Part shown: positions 48,713 through 58,568 of the stretch, piece by piece
How the letters are laid out: each line of letters opens with the position of its first letter
How positions within the stretch are numbered: position 1 is the first letter of the stretch
Assembly (NCBI GenBank): GCA_016715405.1
Contig: JADKAE010000002.1
Span: 1 to 64,000, forward strand
Origin: Saprospiraceae bacterium
Lineage (GTDB): Bacteria > Bacteroidota > Bacteroidia > Chitinophagales > Saprospiraceae
DNA: 64,000 nt
Direction: 5' to 3'
Translations under genes and position numbers: made by a program
Notes under the pieces: model-generated
Seen by the model: only the letters and a program-made list of their open reading frames with translations
Told to the model about the DNA's origin: nothing
The model's database searches: none

Positions 48713-51388
48713 TCACGGTCTCGGAGATCCGATGATCAATTTCTGTGTCTGCATCGGCACGCCTTCAGAGCGCACCGTTACAAAGTAAACGCCGTTGGCC
48801 AGTTCGTTCAAGGGCAGGCGCTCGATGGCATCCTGTACCTCGTCGATATCGCGAACGATAACCGCCTGGCCTACGTTGTTGTATACCGCGATTTGCACCT
48901 GCTTGCCGATGTAGCTGGGCAGCTTGATATTCACCTCGTCCTTGGCCGGGTTGGGGAACAGGCTGAAGCCGATGCTTTCTACTTCCGTATCGTTGTTACC
49001 TTGTACCAGCGGAATAATCGGCGGCGTAAGCGCAACGCCCATGATATTGCTAAATACGGCTGTAGTAGTCGTATTTACATTGATACTTTGTGCAAACAGG
49101 CCCACTTCGATGCAGCTGGGCAGTACCAAAGTTGTAGAGAACGTGAAGTCCCAGTTCACGCCATCCAAAGACGTTTCTCCCAAAAATACGTTGCCCGTGC
49201 GCGTCAGACGCAACCACTGCGGAGCATTCGGTTTTGGAAACATCTGCTGCTGCATTACGCCGTTGGTAGAGGCGCGCAAGTCGCGGACCACGGCATTCGT
49301 CAACTGGCTGCGCAACGCAATCTTTTTGGAACCGCCGGCATTGTTTTCGCGGAACATGATGCCGCCCCAGCCGCCGTTGGTTACGTTGTTGAGCTTGGCT
49401 TTGATAAAGCCGTTGCCGCACAGTTGCTGCCAGGCGTAGGTTTGTACGTCGTTGGTGGGCGAGCCGTAGTTGGTGGCGCTCACGTCGATTGTGCCGTCGC
49501 ATACGTTTTCAATAGCGCCGCCGTTGCTGGCGCCGATATTGGTCACCGTCCAGGGTGCGCCCAGGGCCGGGCCGCACAGACAACTGATGCTCATGCTGAA
49601 GGCGCCGGTAGAGCTGCTGAAGCCGCTCACCAGTATGTAATAGTCAACGCCAACTGAGGCGTTAAAGACAAAGTGCGAGCGTGTAGTTCCGCAAGTGGGG
49701 CTGTCGTCGTTGCTGCCCACACAGCTTAAGTTACCGCAAGAGCCGCTGTACACATGTACTTTGGTATCGTAAGCAGAACCGCACAGGTTGAGCGTCACCT
49801 GGGCGCCGTTGCCCACGAGTTTGTACCAGACGCCGTTGCCGGGCGTGCCGCCCGAGCCGCAGGAGCCCTGGCCTGAATCAGAAGCAGCGCCTACCGTGCT
49901 GCCGTTGATCGTGCTGCCGCAAGTCACCGTTTGGGCGCCCGAGCAGTTATCGTTGGCCAGCGGAGCAGTAGTAAAGGTAGTGCTCACATAGTCGCTGGGG
50001 CCGCCACCGCCGCAGGCGCTGGTGCGCACGCAGAAGCGATAGGTGGTATTAGGCGTAAGGTTGGGCAGGTTGACAGAGGTTGCCGCTGTATTGCCGCCTG
50101 TGCCGGTAGGACAGCTTGCGCCGGTACCAACCGTCCAGTCGTAGCTCGTAGCTCCGCCGGCAGCACCCCAGCTTACCGTAGCGGTCGTAGTAGATACGTT
50201 GGAAGCCGAAGGCGCTCCCGGCGTATTGCAGGGCAGTACCGGGCAGTCGATGCGGAAAGTCTGGGTTACCGTACCGGTGCTTTCCGGATCGTATAAAATA
50301 TAATAAGTAGTGCCGGCAGTCAAAGGACCAAAAGTAATCGATTGAGCGCTGAAAATATCATCTATACACGTCCAACCGCTGCTATTACATCCGCCCGAAG
50401 CGGCTTTGTAGAAATAATCGGAATAAGAACTATTGGTGGAAGTTACTACCAGGGTATGCATTCCCGATGTAGTAGCCGTAAAGCTGTACACTTTTTCCTG
50501 GCCGGGGGTGGTAAATCCGCAGGAACCAGGGCTCCATGCGCCCGAGCCGGTGCTGGAAGCCGTGGTTGATTGACCGCAGGTAAGGGTGGTGATGCTCGCG
50601 CAGGGGTCAGGCCCGCCACCGCTGCCACAAGACACAATCCGACTGCGGGAAGTGGTGCTTTCGCCACAGGCTGAATTAGTATGCGTATAAAAGCGCACTA
50701 CTCCGGTAATGGTGGAAGTCCAGTTTACAGGGGTCGTGCCGTGGGCATACACCGGCGAACCGGCCGAGCCGGCAATAGTGATATAATCCGTGCCGATAGA
50801 GCTGCTGAAAGTATAAGCAGTCCCTGAAACAACGTTTACATTGGAATATTCACCGGCATACCCAATCGTTGTAATGGTGCCTCCGATACCGTTACATGTA
50901 GGCGTATAGGTAGAAGACGGATACAACCCATAAGAGGCCGTAGTACATCCGCTGCCGCTACCCGGAGCTGTACAACTTGCATTAAGCGTCATACAAGTAG
51001 TATTGGAGGTACAGTTGTATTGATCCACTAATACGCGTACAGAACCTGTAAAGGTAGCTGTCCAGGTCACTGTTGACTGCGCACCGCAGCCGTCATCGTT
51101 GTAAGCTAAGTAAGCCCCGCCTGCATCGTTGAAGAGCGTGATCTGGGTGTCAAAATCAGTATCTCCGCAAGTAGAGAACGTGTAGGTATTGCCCATCGTA
51201 ACGGTTACCAGACGGTATTCACCACCATAGATGCAGGTAGTAAGCACTGTGGGAGGTTCTCCACAAGTAATCGTACTTGTTCCAAACTGGGTATTGTCAT
51301 TGCCGCACTGTGCAGCAGCCTGCCATGCTGTGAAGGACAGCAGCAGCGCCAGACAGGCTGTTAAAGTTAATTTGTAAAGTGCTTTCAT
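48713..51388 (-). CDS. T9SS-secreted multidomain protein
   Basis: An 891-residue exported protein starting MKALYKLTLTACLALLLSFT, a signal peptide. Modules: N-terminal pre-peptidase-like domains (TVTMGNTYTFSTCGDTDFDT), a fibronectin III-like domain (NVSTTTATVSWGAAGGATSY), further pre-peptidase-type beta domains (NGVWYKLVGNGAQVTLNLCG), a concanavalin/DUF1349-like domain (GWGGIMFRENNAGGSKKIAL, SLDGVNWDFTF) and the T9SS sorting domain (FSLFPNPAKDEVNIKLPSYI). It is probably surface exposed. The last ~285 residues are nearly identical to the next gene's C-terminus. In-frame ATG 51397 is an alternative start. Confidence 0.85.
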   Translation of the reverse strand: MKALYKLTLTACLALLLSFTAWQAAAQCGNDNTQFGTSTITCGEPPTVLTTCIYGGEYRLVTVTMGNTYTFSTCGDTDFDTQITLFNDAGGAYLAYNDDGCGAQSTVTWTATFTGSVRVLVDQYNCTSNTTCMTLNASCTAPGSGSGCTTASYGLYPSSTYTPTCNGIGGTITTIGYAGEYSNVNVVSGTAYTFSSSIGTDYITIAGSAGSPVYAHGTTPVNWTSTITGVVRFYTHTNSACGESTTSRSRIVSCGSGGGPDPCASITTLTCGQSTTASSTGSGAWSPGSCGFTTPGQEKVYSFTATTSGMHTLVVTSTNSSYSDYFYKAASGGCNSSGWTCIDDIFSAQSITFGPLTAGTTYYILYDPESTGTVTQTFRIDCPVLPCNTPGAPSASNVSTTTATVSWGAAGGATSYDWTVGTGASCPTGTGGNTAATSVNLPNLTPNTTYRFCVRTSACGGGGPSDYVSTTFTTAPLANDNCSGAQTVTCGSTINGSTVGAASDSGQGSCGSGGTPGNGVWYKLVGNGAQVTLNLCGSAYDTKVHVYSGSCGNLSCVGSNDDSPTCGTTRSHFVFNASVGVDYYILVSGFSSSTGAFSMSISCLCGPALGAPWTVTNIGASNGGAIENVCDGTIDVSATNYGSPTNDVQTYAWQQLCGNGFIKAKLNNVTNGGWGGIMFRENNAGGSKKIALRSQLTNAVVRDLRASTNGVMQQQMFPKPNAPQWLRLTRTGNVFLGETSLDGVNWDFTFSTTLVLPSCIEVGLFAQSINVNTTTTAVFSNIMGVALTPPIIPLVQGNNDTEVESIGFSLFPNPAKDEVNIKLPSYIGKQVQIAVYNNVGQAVIVRDIDEVQDAIERLPLNELANGVYFVTVRSEGVPMQTQKLIIGSPRP

Positions 51389-51606
51389 AATACGCATTGT
51401 TGTTTTTGTATGAATAAACATTTGAAAAATCCCGGTCATTCCATGCCCGTTCATACGAGCACGAGCATAACATTATTTTCTACTGCGACTAGTAATGATG
51501 GCATGTATTAACTCCTGAATAGCCAAGAAGAGGGGGGAATAAATCCAATAGTATAGGATTACGAACGCAATATAATAATGTTTCATTTATTGGCAAAAAA
51601 ATTAGG

Positions 51607-51787
51607 AGGTGACAGGGTGACAGGGTGACAGGGTGACAGGGTGACAGGGTGACAGGGTGACAGGGTGACAAGGTGACAGGGTGACAGGGTGACAGGGTGA
51701 CAGGGTGACAAGGTGACAGGGTGACAGGGTGACAGGGTGACAAGGTGACAGGGTGACAAGGTGACAGGGTGACAAGGTGACAGGGTG
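51607..51787. repeat. GGTGACAG array (about 22 copies)
   Basis: About 22 copies of GGTGACAG over 180 bases, a few with AAGG instead of AGGG. The array is not a CRISPR, as it has no spacers. Open frames through it are artefacts. It lies in the spacer between the two T9SS genes, on the upstream side of the 48713-51388 gene. Confidence 0.92.
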
Positions 51788-51790
51788 TGT

Positions 51791-51832
51791 AAAATTAGTA
51801 GAGACGCGATGCATCGCGTCTCTACTAATTTT
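51791..51832. repeat. Perfect 42-bp palindrome with GACGCGAT core
   Basis: AAAATTAGTAGAGACGCGAT and its exact complement, centred on TGCA. The core occurs also at 23341-23398 and 48626-48667, and the AAAATTAG arms are shared with the latter. It is downstream of the stop of the T9SS gene 51881-55516. Confidence 0.9.
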
Positions 51833-51880
51833 CCCAGAAATCTCTCCCTCTCTCTCACTCCCTCACTCTCTCCCTCCCCA

Positions 51881-54800
51881 TCACGGTCTCGGAGATCCTA
51901 CTATGAGTTTCTGTGTCTGCATCGGCATGCCTTCTGAGCGCACCGTTACAAAGTAAACGCCGTTGGCCAGTTCGGTCAGCGGCAGGCGCTCGATGGCGTC
52001 TTGTACCTCGTCGATGTCGCGAACGATCACGGCCTGGCCTACGTTGTTGTATACCACGATCTGCACCTGCTTGCCGATGTAGCTCGGCAGCTTGATATTC
52101 ACCTCGTCCTTGGCCGGGTTGGGGAACAGGCTGAAGCCGATACTTTCTACTTCCGTATCGTTGTTACCTTGTACCAGCGGAATAACCGGCGGCGTAAGCG
52201 CAACGCCCATGATATTGCTGAATACGGCTGTAGTGGTCGTATTTACATTGATACTTTGAGCAAACAGGCCCACTTCGATGCAGCTGGGCAGTATCATGGT
52301 AGTCGAAAACGTGAAATCCCAGTTTACGCCGTCCACCGACGTTTCTCCGAGGAACACGTTGCCGGTGCGCGTCAGACGCAGCCACTGCGGCGTATTCGGG
52401 CGCGGGAACTGCTGTTGCTGGGCCGCGCCGTTGGTTGAAGCGCGAAGGTCGCGTACTACGGTGCTGGTCAACTGGCTGCGCAGCGCAATCTTTTTGGAAC
52501 CGCCGGCGTTGTTTTCGCGGAACATGATGCCGCCCCAGCCGCCGTTGGTTACGTTATTCAATTTTGCCTTGATAAAGCCGTTGCCGCACAGTTGCTGCCA
52601 GGCGTAGGTTTGTACGTCGTTGGTGGGCGAACCGTAGTTGGTGGCTTTCACGTCGATCGTGCCGTCGCATACGTTTTCGATAGCGCCGCCGTTGCTGGCG
52701 CCGATGTTGGTCACCGTCCACGGTGCGCCAAGTGCCGGACCGCACAGGCAGGTGAGGCTCAGGCTGAAGGCGCCGGTACTGTTGCTGAAGCCGTTCACCA
52801 AAATGTAATAATCTGTACCTACATTGGCATTAAAAATTACTTGCGAACGGGTACTTCCCGAGCCGCAGGCGTTGTTATCATCGTTGCTTACCAGACAAGT
52901 CAAGCCCGCGCAAGTGCCGGTATATACATGAAGTTTGGTGTCATAAGCCGAGCCGCAAAGGCTTGCTGTGACCTGGGCGCCGTTGCCCACGAGTTTGTAC
53001 CAAACGCCGTTGGTCGGTGTGCCACCGGTGCCGATTCCGCAAGAACCAAGCGCTGCATCAGAAGATGCGCCTACGGTGCTGCCGTTGATCGTGCTGCCGC
53101 AGGTGATGGTTTGAGCGCCTGCGCAGTTGTCGTTGGGCAGCGGAGCTGTGGTAAATGTGCTACTTACGTAGCTGCTGGAGGCGCCGCCGCCGCATGCTTC
53201 CGTGCGCACGCAGAAAGTGTAAGTCGTATTAGGCGACAGGCCGCTCAGGTTAACGGAGGTGCTGGCTGTTGTGAGTGAGCCAGTCCCGCATACATGGCCG
53301 GCTGTACCATAGGAGTAGCGGTAGCTCGTAGCGCCCATAGCAGCCCCCCAGCTAACTGTAGCACTTGTAGTCGATACGTTGGAAGCCGAAGGTGTACCAG
53401 GAGCGTTGCAGGGTGGTGCAGGAGCCCACACGCAAATGTTGAAGGTGCCATTGTTATCATTTCCATATTCCCAGAAGCGGATGTAAATGGTGGAGCCGGG
53501 CGTGAGAGCTGTTTTGTCAATAAAAGGCATAAAGCCGTTGGAACTGTCGTCGTCATCGCACTCAATAAGCGTCAGGGCGCCGCAGTTGCCCGAATAAATG
53601 GCCATACCGCCGTCTGTGACGGAGCCTGTGTTGGTATCTATGATGAGCTGTCCTGTTGCAGGGACAACTGCTGAGAACCAGACATCACCGCCTGAGTAGA
53701 GGGAACAGCCTGGTGCAGGAGGCCCTACGGAGCCGGTTGCTCCGGCGTTGGTGTATTGCGCAAAGCTGCACGAGGCGCCTACTGTAAGCGGAATGGCGCC
53801 GGCGCACTCGTCGTTGGCCGGTGGCGGCGGCAGTGTTTTTACGCATACGCTAAAGGAAGAAGTCTGTCCAGTGGTGGAAGTCCAGGTGGCTACCCGGATG
53901 AAGTATGTTTGCCCCGGAGTCAGCGCTGATACCGTGCTGGTGTTGGGGTCGCTGCAGACCAGAGCAGTGGCAGCGCCACAACTGCTGAGTACCTGATGGG
54001 TAAGGTCAGAAGTAGAACCTGTTATATTCAACAACTCAATCAAGTGTGAGCTGGCCGTAGCTCAAAAGAGAACCACACATCGTCATCATAAGTACCGCAA
54101 GAGCTGGTAGGGCCAGTTGAAGCAGTAGCAGAGGCTACTGTGCCCATTGTCACACTCGTACAATTGAGATCAGGGTTAACGGCCACAGACAATGCACCCG
54201 CGCAGTTGTCATTGGCCGGTGGCGGCGGCGGGGTGCCTACGCAAATGGTAAAACTAGCAGCCGTACCCACAACAGTGGAAGTAGTGTATACTCTTACGCG
54301 GTAGGTCGTTCCGGCGGTCAGTCCGGTAAGGTTGAGATTGGCAGTGCCTGATACAGTAGAAGCACAAGCGCTGGTGATCTGTGTCAAAGCGCCGCAACTA
54401 CCCGTATATACTGCGACTGCAGTTGTATTGGTAGCTCCCGTAATTCTGACCTGATGCGCAGTGCCCGTAGCGGTGAAGGAGTACCAAACGTCGTCGTTAA
54501 CGCCTGTTGCAGAGCAGCTTGGAGCGGTTTCAGTTGACTGTGTTGCTGACGGTCGTTCCTGATGTAGCAACTCCACAAGCGAAATCAGCATTGACCGTGA
54601 GCGAAACAGCGCCTGCGCAGTCGTCGTTGGCCGGTGGCGGTGGCAGTGTTTTTACGCATACGCTGAAGGAAGAAGTCTGTCCAGCTGTGGAAGTCCAGGT
54701 GGCTACCCGGATGAAGTATGTTTGCCCCGGAGTCAGCGCTGATACCGTGCTGGTGTTGGGGTCGCTGCAGACCAATGCAGTGGCAGCGCCACAACTGCTG

Positions 54801-55516
54801 AGTACCTGGTGGGTAAGGTCAGTAGTAGAACCTGTTATATTCAACAACTCAATCGAGTGTGTGCTGGCCGTAGCTACAAAAGAGAACCACACATCGTCAT
54901 CATAAGTGCCGCAAGAGCTGGTAGGGCCGGTTGAAGCAGTGGCAGCGTTTACTGTGCCCATTGTCACACTTGTGCAATTGAGATCAGGGTTAACGGCCAC
55001 AGACAATGCACCTGCGCAGTTGTCGTTGGCCGGAGGCGGTGGCGGCAGCGTAATGTCTAGTGTAAAGGCACCACAGTCAGGTAATGGCCAGGTATCTATG
55101 ATGATGAAGTAGGTGCCATTCGTGGGGAAGGTAACATTACCCGATGCGGTTGTACCACTACTTGTCGCAACTCCGCCAACGCAGTTAGCACCAGCAGGCG
55201 GACAGGCTGAATGTACAGAGGCAATCTTCCAGGTAGCTGCTCCGCCCAAAGCCAAATTATAAGTGACTGGCGCTGTCGTAATGGTGATCGAGTACACATA
55301 ATCTTCCCCGGCACCATAGCTGCTGCTTACACAGGTAGAAAATCCTGCAGCGTAGTCATTCACAGTACCGCATGTAGTTTGTGCACCACTGGAGAACGGC
55401 ACTGAGGCAATTAATGCAGGGGATGCACAAGTGTTTTGGGCGGAAGCCTGCAACGCCATAAAGGCGAGTATGAGCAGTCCTACCCATCGTTTTGAAAATG
55501 TAAAAAGTGCTTTCAT
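51881..55516 (-). CDS. T9SS-secreted multidomain protein, frameshifted
   Basis: The gene is broken into three frames by missing bases near 54545 (SGTTVSNT|QSTETAPSCS) and near 54060 (DDVWFSFVATASSHLIELLN). Restored length is about 1212 residues. Start MKALFTFSKRWVGLLILAFM gives a signal peptide. Then come five to six pre-peptidase-like domains (PANDNCAGALSVAVNPDLNC type), one fibronectin-like domain (NVSTTSATVSWGAAMGATSY), the concanavalin-like domain and the T9SS sorting domain. A block at 54600-55040 is repeated at 53790-54220 with few changes. It is surface exposed by inference. Confidence 0.82.
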
Positions 55517-55830
55517 TCTAACAAGAATTTAATGTTTTATTATCAGATACAATTAATCACAAGCAGATTGGATAGCCAGGCAAGTAAATAAGAATAAAAT
55601 ACCGTCGAAGTGCAAATACACAGTTTATTTGCTTGGACGAATAAATCTCTCAGCTCAAAAAAGGGGGAGGCAGTTGTACGAACATACAATTATACAACAA
55701 AAAAAGTAATATTACACAAAATCACCAAGCATGCTTAACGATTGTTTAATAGTTAAGTTACAATAAATAGCAATTATTTTCACCGCTCAAACTGCGCATA
55801 ACCTATTATCTTTATCCCAAAATTCATTTC
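55517..55830. other. AT-rich spacer between divergent genes
   Basis: This 314-base AT-rich stretch separates the divergent T9SS gene and the amidase gene and should hold both promoters. TATCTTTA at about 55806-55813 resembles the -7 box of the amidase but lacks the final G. No repeats or other features were recognised. Confidence 0.5.
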
Positions 55831-56457
55831 ATGAAAGATCTCTGCATATTCCTCGATGCCGGCCACGGCAGCCTCGATAAAAACGGACACTACGTAACCG
55901 CTCCCAGTAAGCAATACGAACACACCAAAGGCGCTTTCCACAAAGGCCGCTGGTTCTTCGAAGGGGTGTGGAATCGCACGCTTACCAATCGCGTGGCTTT
56001 TAAATTGGGGCAACTGGGCATCCCCCATCTCATTGTCAGCCACGAATACCTCGACACGTCGCTCGAGTACCGCGTGGAGCTGGCTAACTGGTACCACAAA
56101 AATTTTAAAGAAGGACTCTATATCTCCAATCACGCTAATGCCGGCGGCGGACAGGCCCGCGGATTCGAAGTGTATACCTCGCCCGGCCAAACCGCCTCCG
56201 ATACGGTAGCCGACTTGCATTGGAAAAACGTAAAAGACCTGTTAGGCGATCGCGTTACGATGCGCTCCGATAATTCCGACGGCGACTACGACAAGGAAGC
56301 CCGCTTTTATGTGCTCACCAAAACCGCTATGCCTGCAATCCTGGTAGAACACCTCTTTTTCGACAATTACGACGACGCCGTCCTCCTGATGGATGAGGAA
56401 ATCATAGACCGATTCGCAGAAGCGCAGGTGAGGACGGTGGTGCAGTACCGAGGTTGA
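55831..56457 (+). CDS. N-acetylmuramoyl-L-alanine amidase-like protein
   Basis: A 208-residue protein with the Amidase_3 fold. FLDAGHGSLDKNG gives the first zinc-binding His, ISNHANAGGGQARGFEVYTS the second, and PAILVEHLFFDNYDDAVLL the catalytic Glu. Amidases of this class cut the bond between N-acetylmuramic acid and L-alanine in peptidoglycan. The absence of a signal peptide means it acts in the cytoplasm or is released by lysis, for example with phage-type systems; whether the sequence is truly domestic is not known. It is a single gene, ended by a GATTTGCT-type repeat. Confidence 0.85.
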   Translation: MKDLCIFLDAGHGSLDKNGHYVTAPSKQYEHTKGAFHKGRWFFEGVWNRTLTNRVAFKLGQLGIPHLIVSHEYLDTSLEYRVELANWYHKNFKEGLYISNHANAGGGQARGFEVYTSPGQTASDTVADLHWKNVKDLLGDRVTMRSDNSDGDYDKEARFYVLTKTAMPAILVEHLFFDNYDDAVLLMDEEIIDRFAEAQVRTVVQYRG

Positions 56458-56458
56458 T

Positions 56459-56594
56459 GTGCTGATTTGCTGATTTGCTGATTTGCTAATTTGCTAATTT
56501 GCTGATTATTAATATATTATCAGCACCCCGACCTCCTTCCAGTCGGTACGGGACTCACTTCGTTCGCATCAGCACATTAACTCATCAGCACATC
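56459..56594. repeat. GATTTGCT hairpin split by a GTACGGGACTC element
   Basis: GATTTGCT units (56462-56500), then ATTATTAATATATTATCAGC, then the 40-base element 56527-56567 (CCCGACCTCC to GTTCGC), then CATCAGCACATTAACTCATC. Units match those at 4740-4956. The inserted element recurs at 58505-58545 and 59853-59891. Confidence 0.85.
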
Positions 56595-56596
56595 AA

Positions 56597-56872
56597 CTAC
56601 TCTTTCATCCAGGGTATACCCCCGTTAATGGCTACAAACAGCAGCGCCGTGATGATCGGCGCCAGCGTAGACATGAGCATAAACCAAAAATACCAGCGCG
56701 GTACTTTGGAGCGTTCTATCCATTCTACTATGAGGGAAATCATTAAAATGAGAAAGCAAATTGTGCCGAAAACCAGGCTGAGGATAGTAGCCAGGTAGTC
56801 GTTAAACATCCAGAGCAACAAGTAAATTATCATTTCGGAAAGTAAAATCTCTCCCGGCTTTAACCTTCTCAT
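56597..56872 (-). CDS. Small three-helix membrane protein
   Basis: A 91-residue protein with three predicted membrane segments: LSEMIIYLLLWMFNDYLATI, LSLVFGTICFLILMISLIVE and FWFMLMSTLAPIITALLFVA. It ends in INGGIPWMKE. No family was recognised; it resembles small uncharacterised proteins of Bacteroidota. ATG 56872 is chosen over GTG 56887. It is convergent with the amidase gene and divergent from the nnr gene. Confidence 0.6.
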   Translation of the reverse strand: MRRLKPGEILLSEMIIYLLLWMFNDYLATILSLVFGTICFLILMISLIVEWIERSKVPRWYFWFMLMSTLAPIITALLFVAINGGIPWMKE

Positions 56873-56948
56873 GCGCACAATTTCCACCCAATTTAGAACT
56901 CCATGCGCAATGTTGATTGTTTAATAATAAAAAAATATATTTTTCTGT

Positions 56949-58438
56949 ATGAAAATACTCAGCGCCAGGCAGGTACGCGAACTCGACGCCTACACTATCA
57001 CCCACGAACCCATAGCCTCCATCGACCTCATGGAGCGGGCTTCGCGTTTGTTTACCGATTGGTTTTTGAGGCAATTTTCCAATGAAGACGCACCTATTGC
57101 GGTATTCTGCGGCCCCGGCAATAACGGCGGCGACGGACTGGCGATTGCCCGACTGCTACACCGCAGTTTTTATAACGTGACGGTATACCGCTGCGCAACC
57201 GGATCCGATACCAGCGCCGACTTCCAGTCGAACTGGTACCGCCTGCCCGATCTGACGCGCAAAGTGCTGAAAGAGGACGCCCCCTTCCCTACCCTGCCGT
57301 CTCATGCCATCATTATCGATGCTATCTTCGGCTCGGGCCTCAATCGCCCTGTTGAAGGGTATTGGGCCGGACTGATCGAATACCTCAATGGGCAGGATGC
57401 TACTATCGTGTCGGTAGACATCCCCTCGGGTTTGATGGCCGATACCCCCACTACCGGCGCCTGTATCCATGCCGATTTTACTTTTAGTTTTGAAATGCCC
57501 AAACTCGCTTTCCTTTTTCCCGAAAACCAGGATGCCGTCGGCCAATGGACCTTCACGAGTATCGGCTTGTCGAAATCGTTTATAGAAAAAACCGAAACCC
57601 CATTTCACTATATTGAAAAAAGCGACGTGACTTGTTTGTTACATCACCGCCATAAGCACGACCACAAAGGCACTTTCGGCCATGCGCTGCTCGTGGCGGG
57701 TAGCTACGGCAAAGTAGGCGCGGCCATACTCTCGGCAAGGGCTTGTCTGCGCAGCGGCGCAGGGCTGGTTACCGTGCACGCGCCGCGCTGCGCCTACGAG
57801 ATCATGCAAATGAGCGTGCCCGAAGCGATGATGAGCGTAGACCCGCACCGGTATTATTTTTCGGAAACGCCCGAAATGAAGCCTTACAAGGCCGTCGGAC
57901 TGGGTTGCGGACTCGACCAGCGGCGCAGCACCGTGGATGCCATCTGGCAGTTGCTGGAGCAATACCGCGGCCCCCTGGTCATCGACGCCGACGCGCTCAA
58001 CATCCTGGCCAAATGGCCCGAACGCCTGTCGCTCGTGCCGCCCAACAGCATCTTAACGCCGCACCCCGGCGAATTTGAACGCCTGTTCGGTCCCAGCGCC
58101 AATAGTTTCGAGCGCAATGCCTGCAGGAGCTGGGCATTTATATTGTGCTAAAAGGCGCCTATACCTGTATCGCCTGCCCCGATGGCGCCTGCTATTTCAA
58201 CTCCACAGGCAACCCCGGCATGGCTACCGGCGGCAGCGGCGACGTGCTCACCGGCTTGATCACCGGACTGCTGGCCCAGGGCTATTCGCCTTTTGAAACG
58301 GCCTTACTGGGCGTATTCACCCACGGTCTCGCCGGCGACCTGGCAGCCGAAAAACTGGGCCACGAGGCCCTCGTAGCTACGGATATCATTGATCACCTGG
58401 GCCTGGCATTCCGGAATGTGAGGGGGCAGCCGGCTTGA
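56949..58438 (+). CDS. nnr: Bifunctional NAD(P)HX epimerase/dehydratase, frameshifted
   Basis: Repairs hydrated NAD(P)H. The N-terminal epimerase has AVFCGPGNNGGDGLAIARLL and VSVDIPSGLMAD. The C-terminal dehydratase has GTFGHALLVAGSYGKVGAAI, LVIDADALN, SILTPHPGEFERLFG and after one missing C near 58120 (ERNALQELGIYIVLKGAYTC) reaches NPGMATGGSGDVLTGLITGL, with the catalytic Asp in GSGDVL. The shift breaks the frame after 58151; the second frame runs to 58438. Restored length is about 497 residues, normal for Nnr. The stop codon is inside a TTGAGCGGAGTCGAAAC repeat. Confidence 0.93.
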
Positions 58439-58560
58439 GCGGAGTCGAAACGAGACTTTACGACTTTACGACTGTACGAAACAAACCCATAAACCTATAA
58501 ACCTCCCGACTTCTCTTCGGTCAGTACGGGACTCCTTTCAGTCGCATAAACCTATAAACC
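58435..58560. repeat. TTGAGCGGAGTCGAAAC copy plus ATAAACCT repeats with inserted element
   Basis: TTGAGCGGAGTCGAAAC (58435-58451) is followed by CGACTTTACGACTTTACGAC, then CATAAACCTATAAACCT (about 58490-58504), the element 58505-58545, and ATAAACCTATAAACC (58546-58560). The element is thus flanked by direct copies of ATAAACC units. Confidence 0.8.
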
Positions 58561-58568
58561 AAATCAAC

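Noticed and set aside
51607..51787. The GGTGACAG array as a CRISPR array
   Set aside because: Units are 8 bases with no spacers between them and no cas genes are nearby.
51489..51858. Open frames of SPCHPVTL-type repeats
   Set aside because: They are translations of the GGTGACAG array in several frames and have no coding support.
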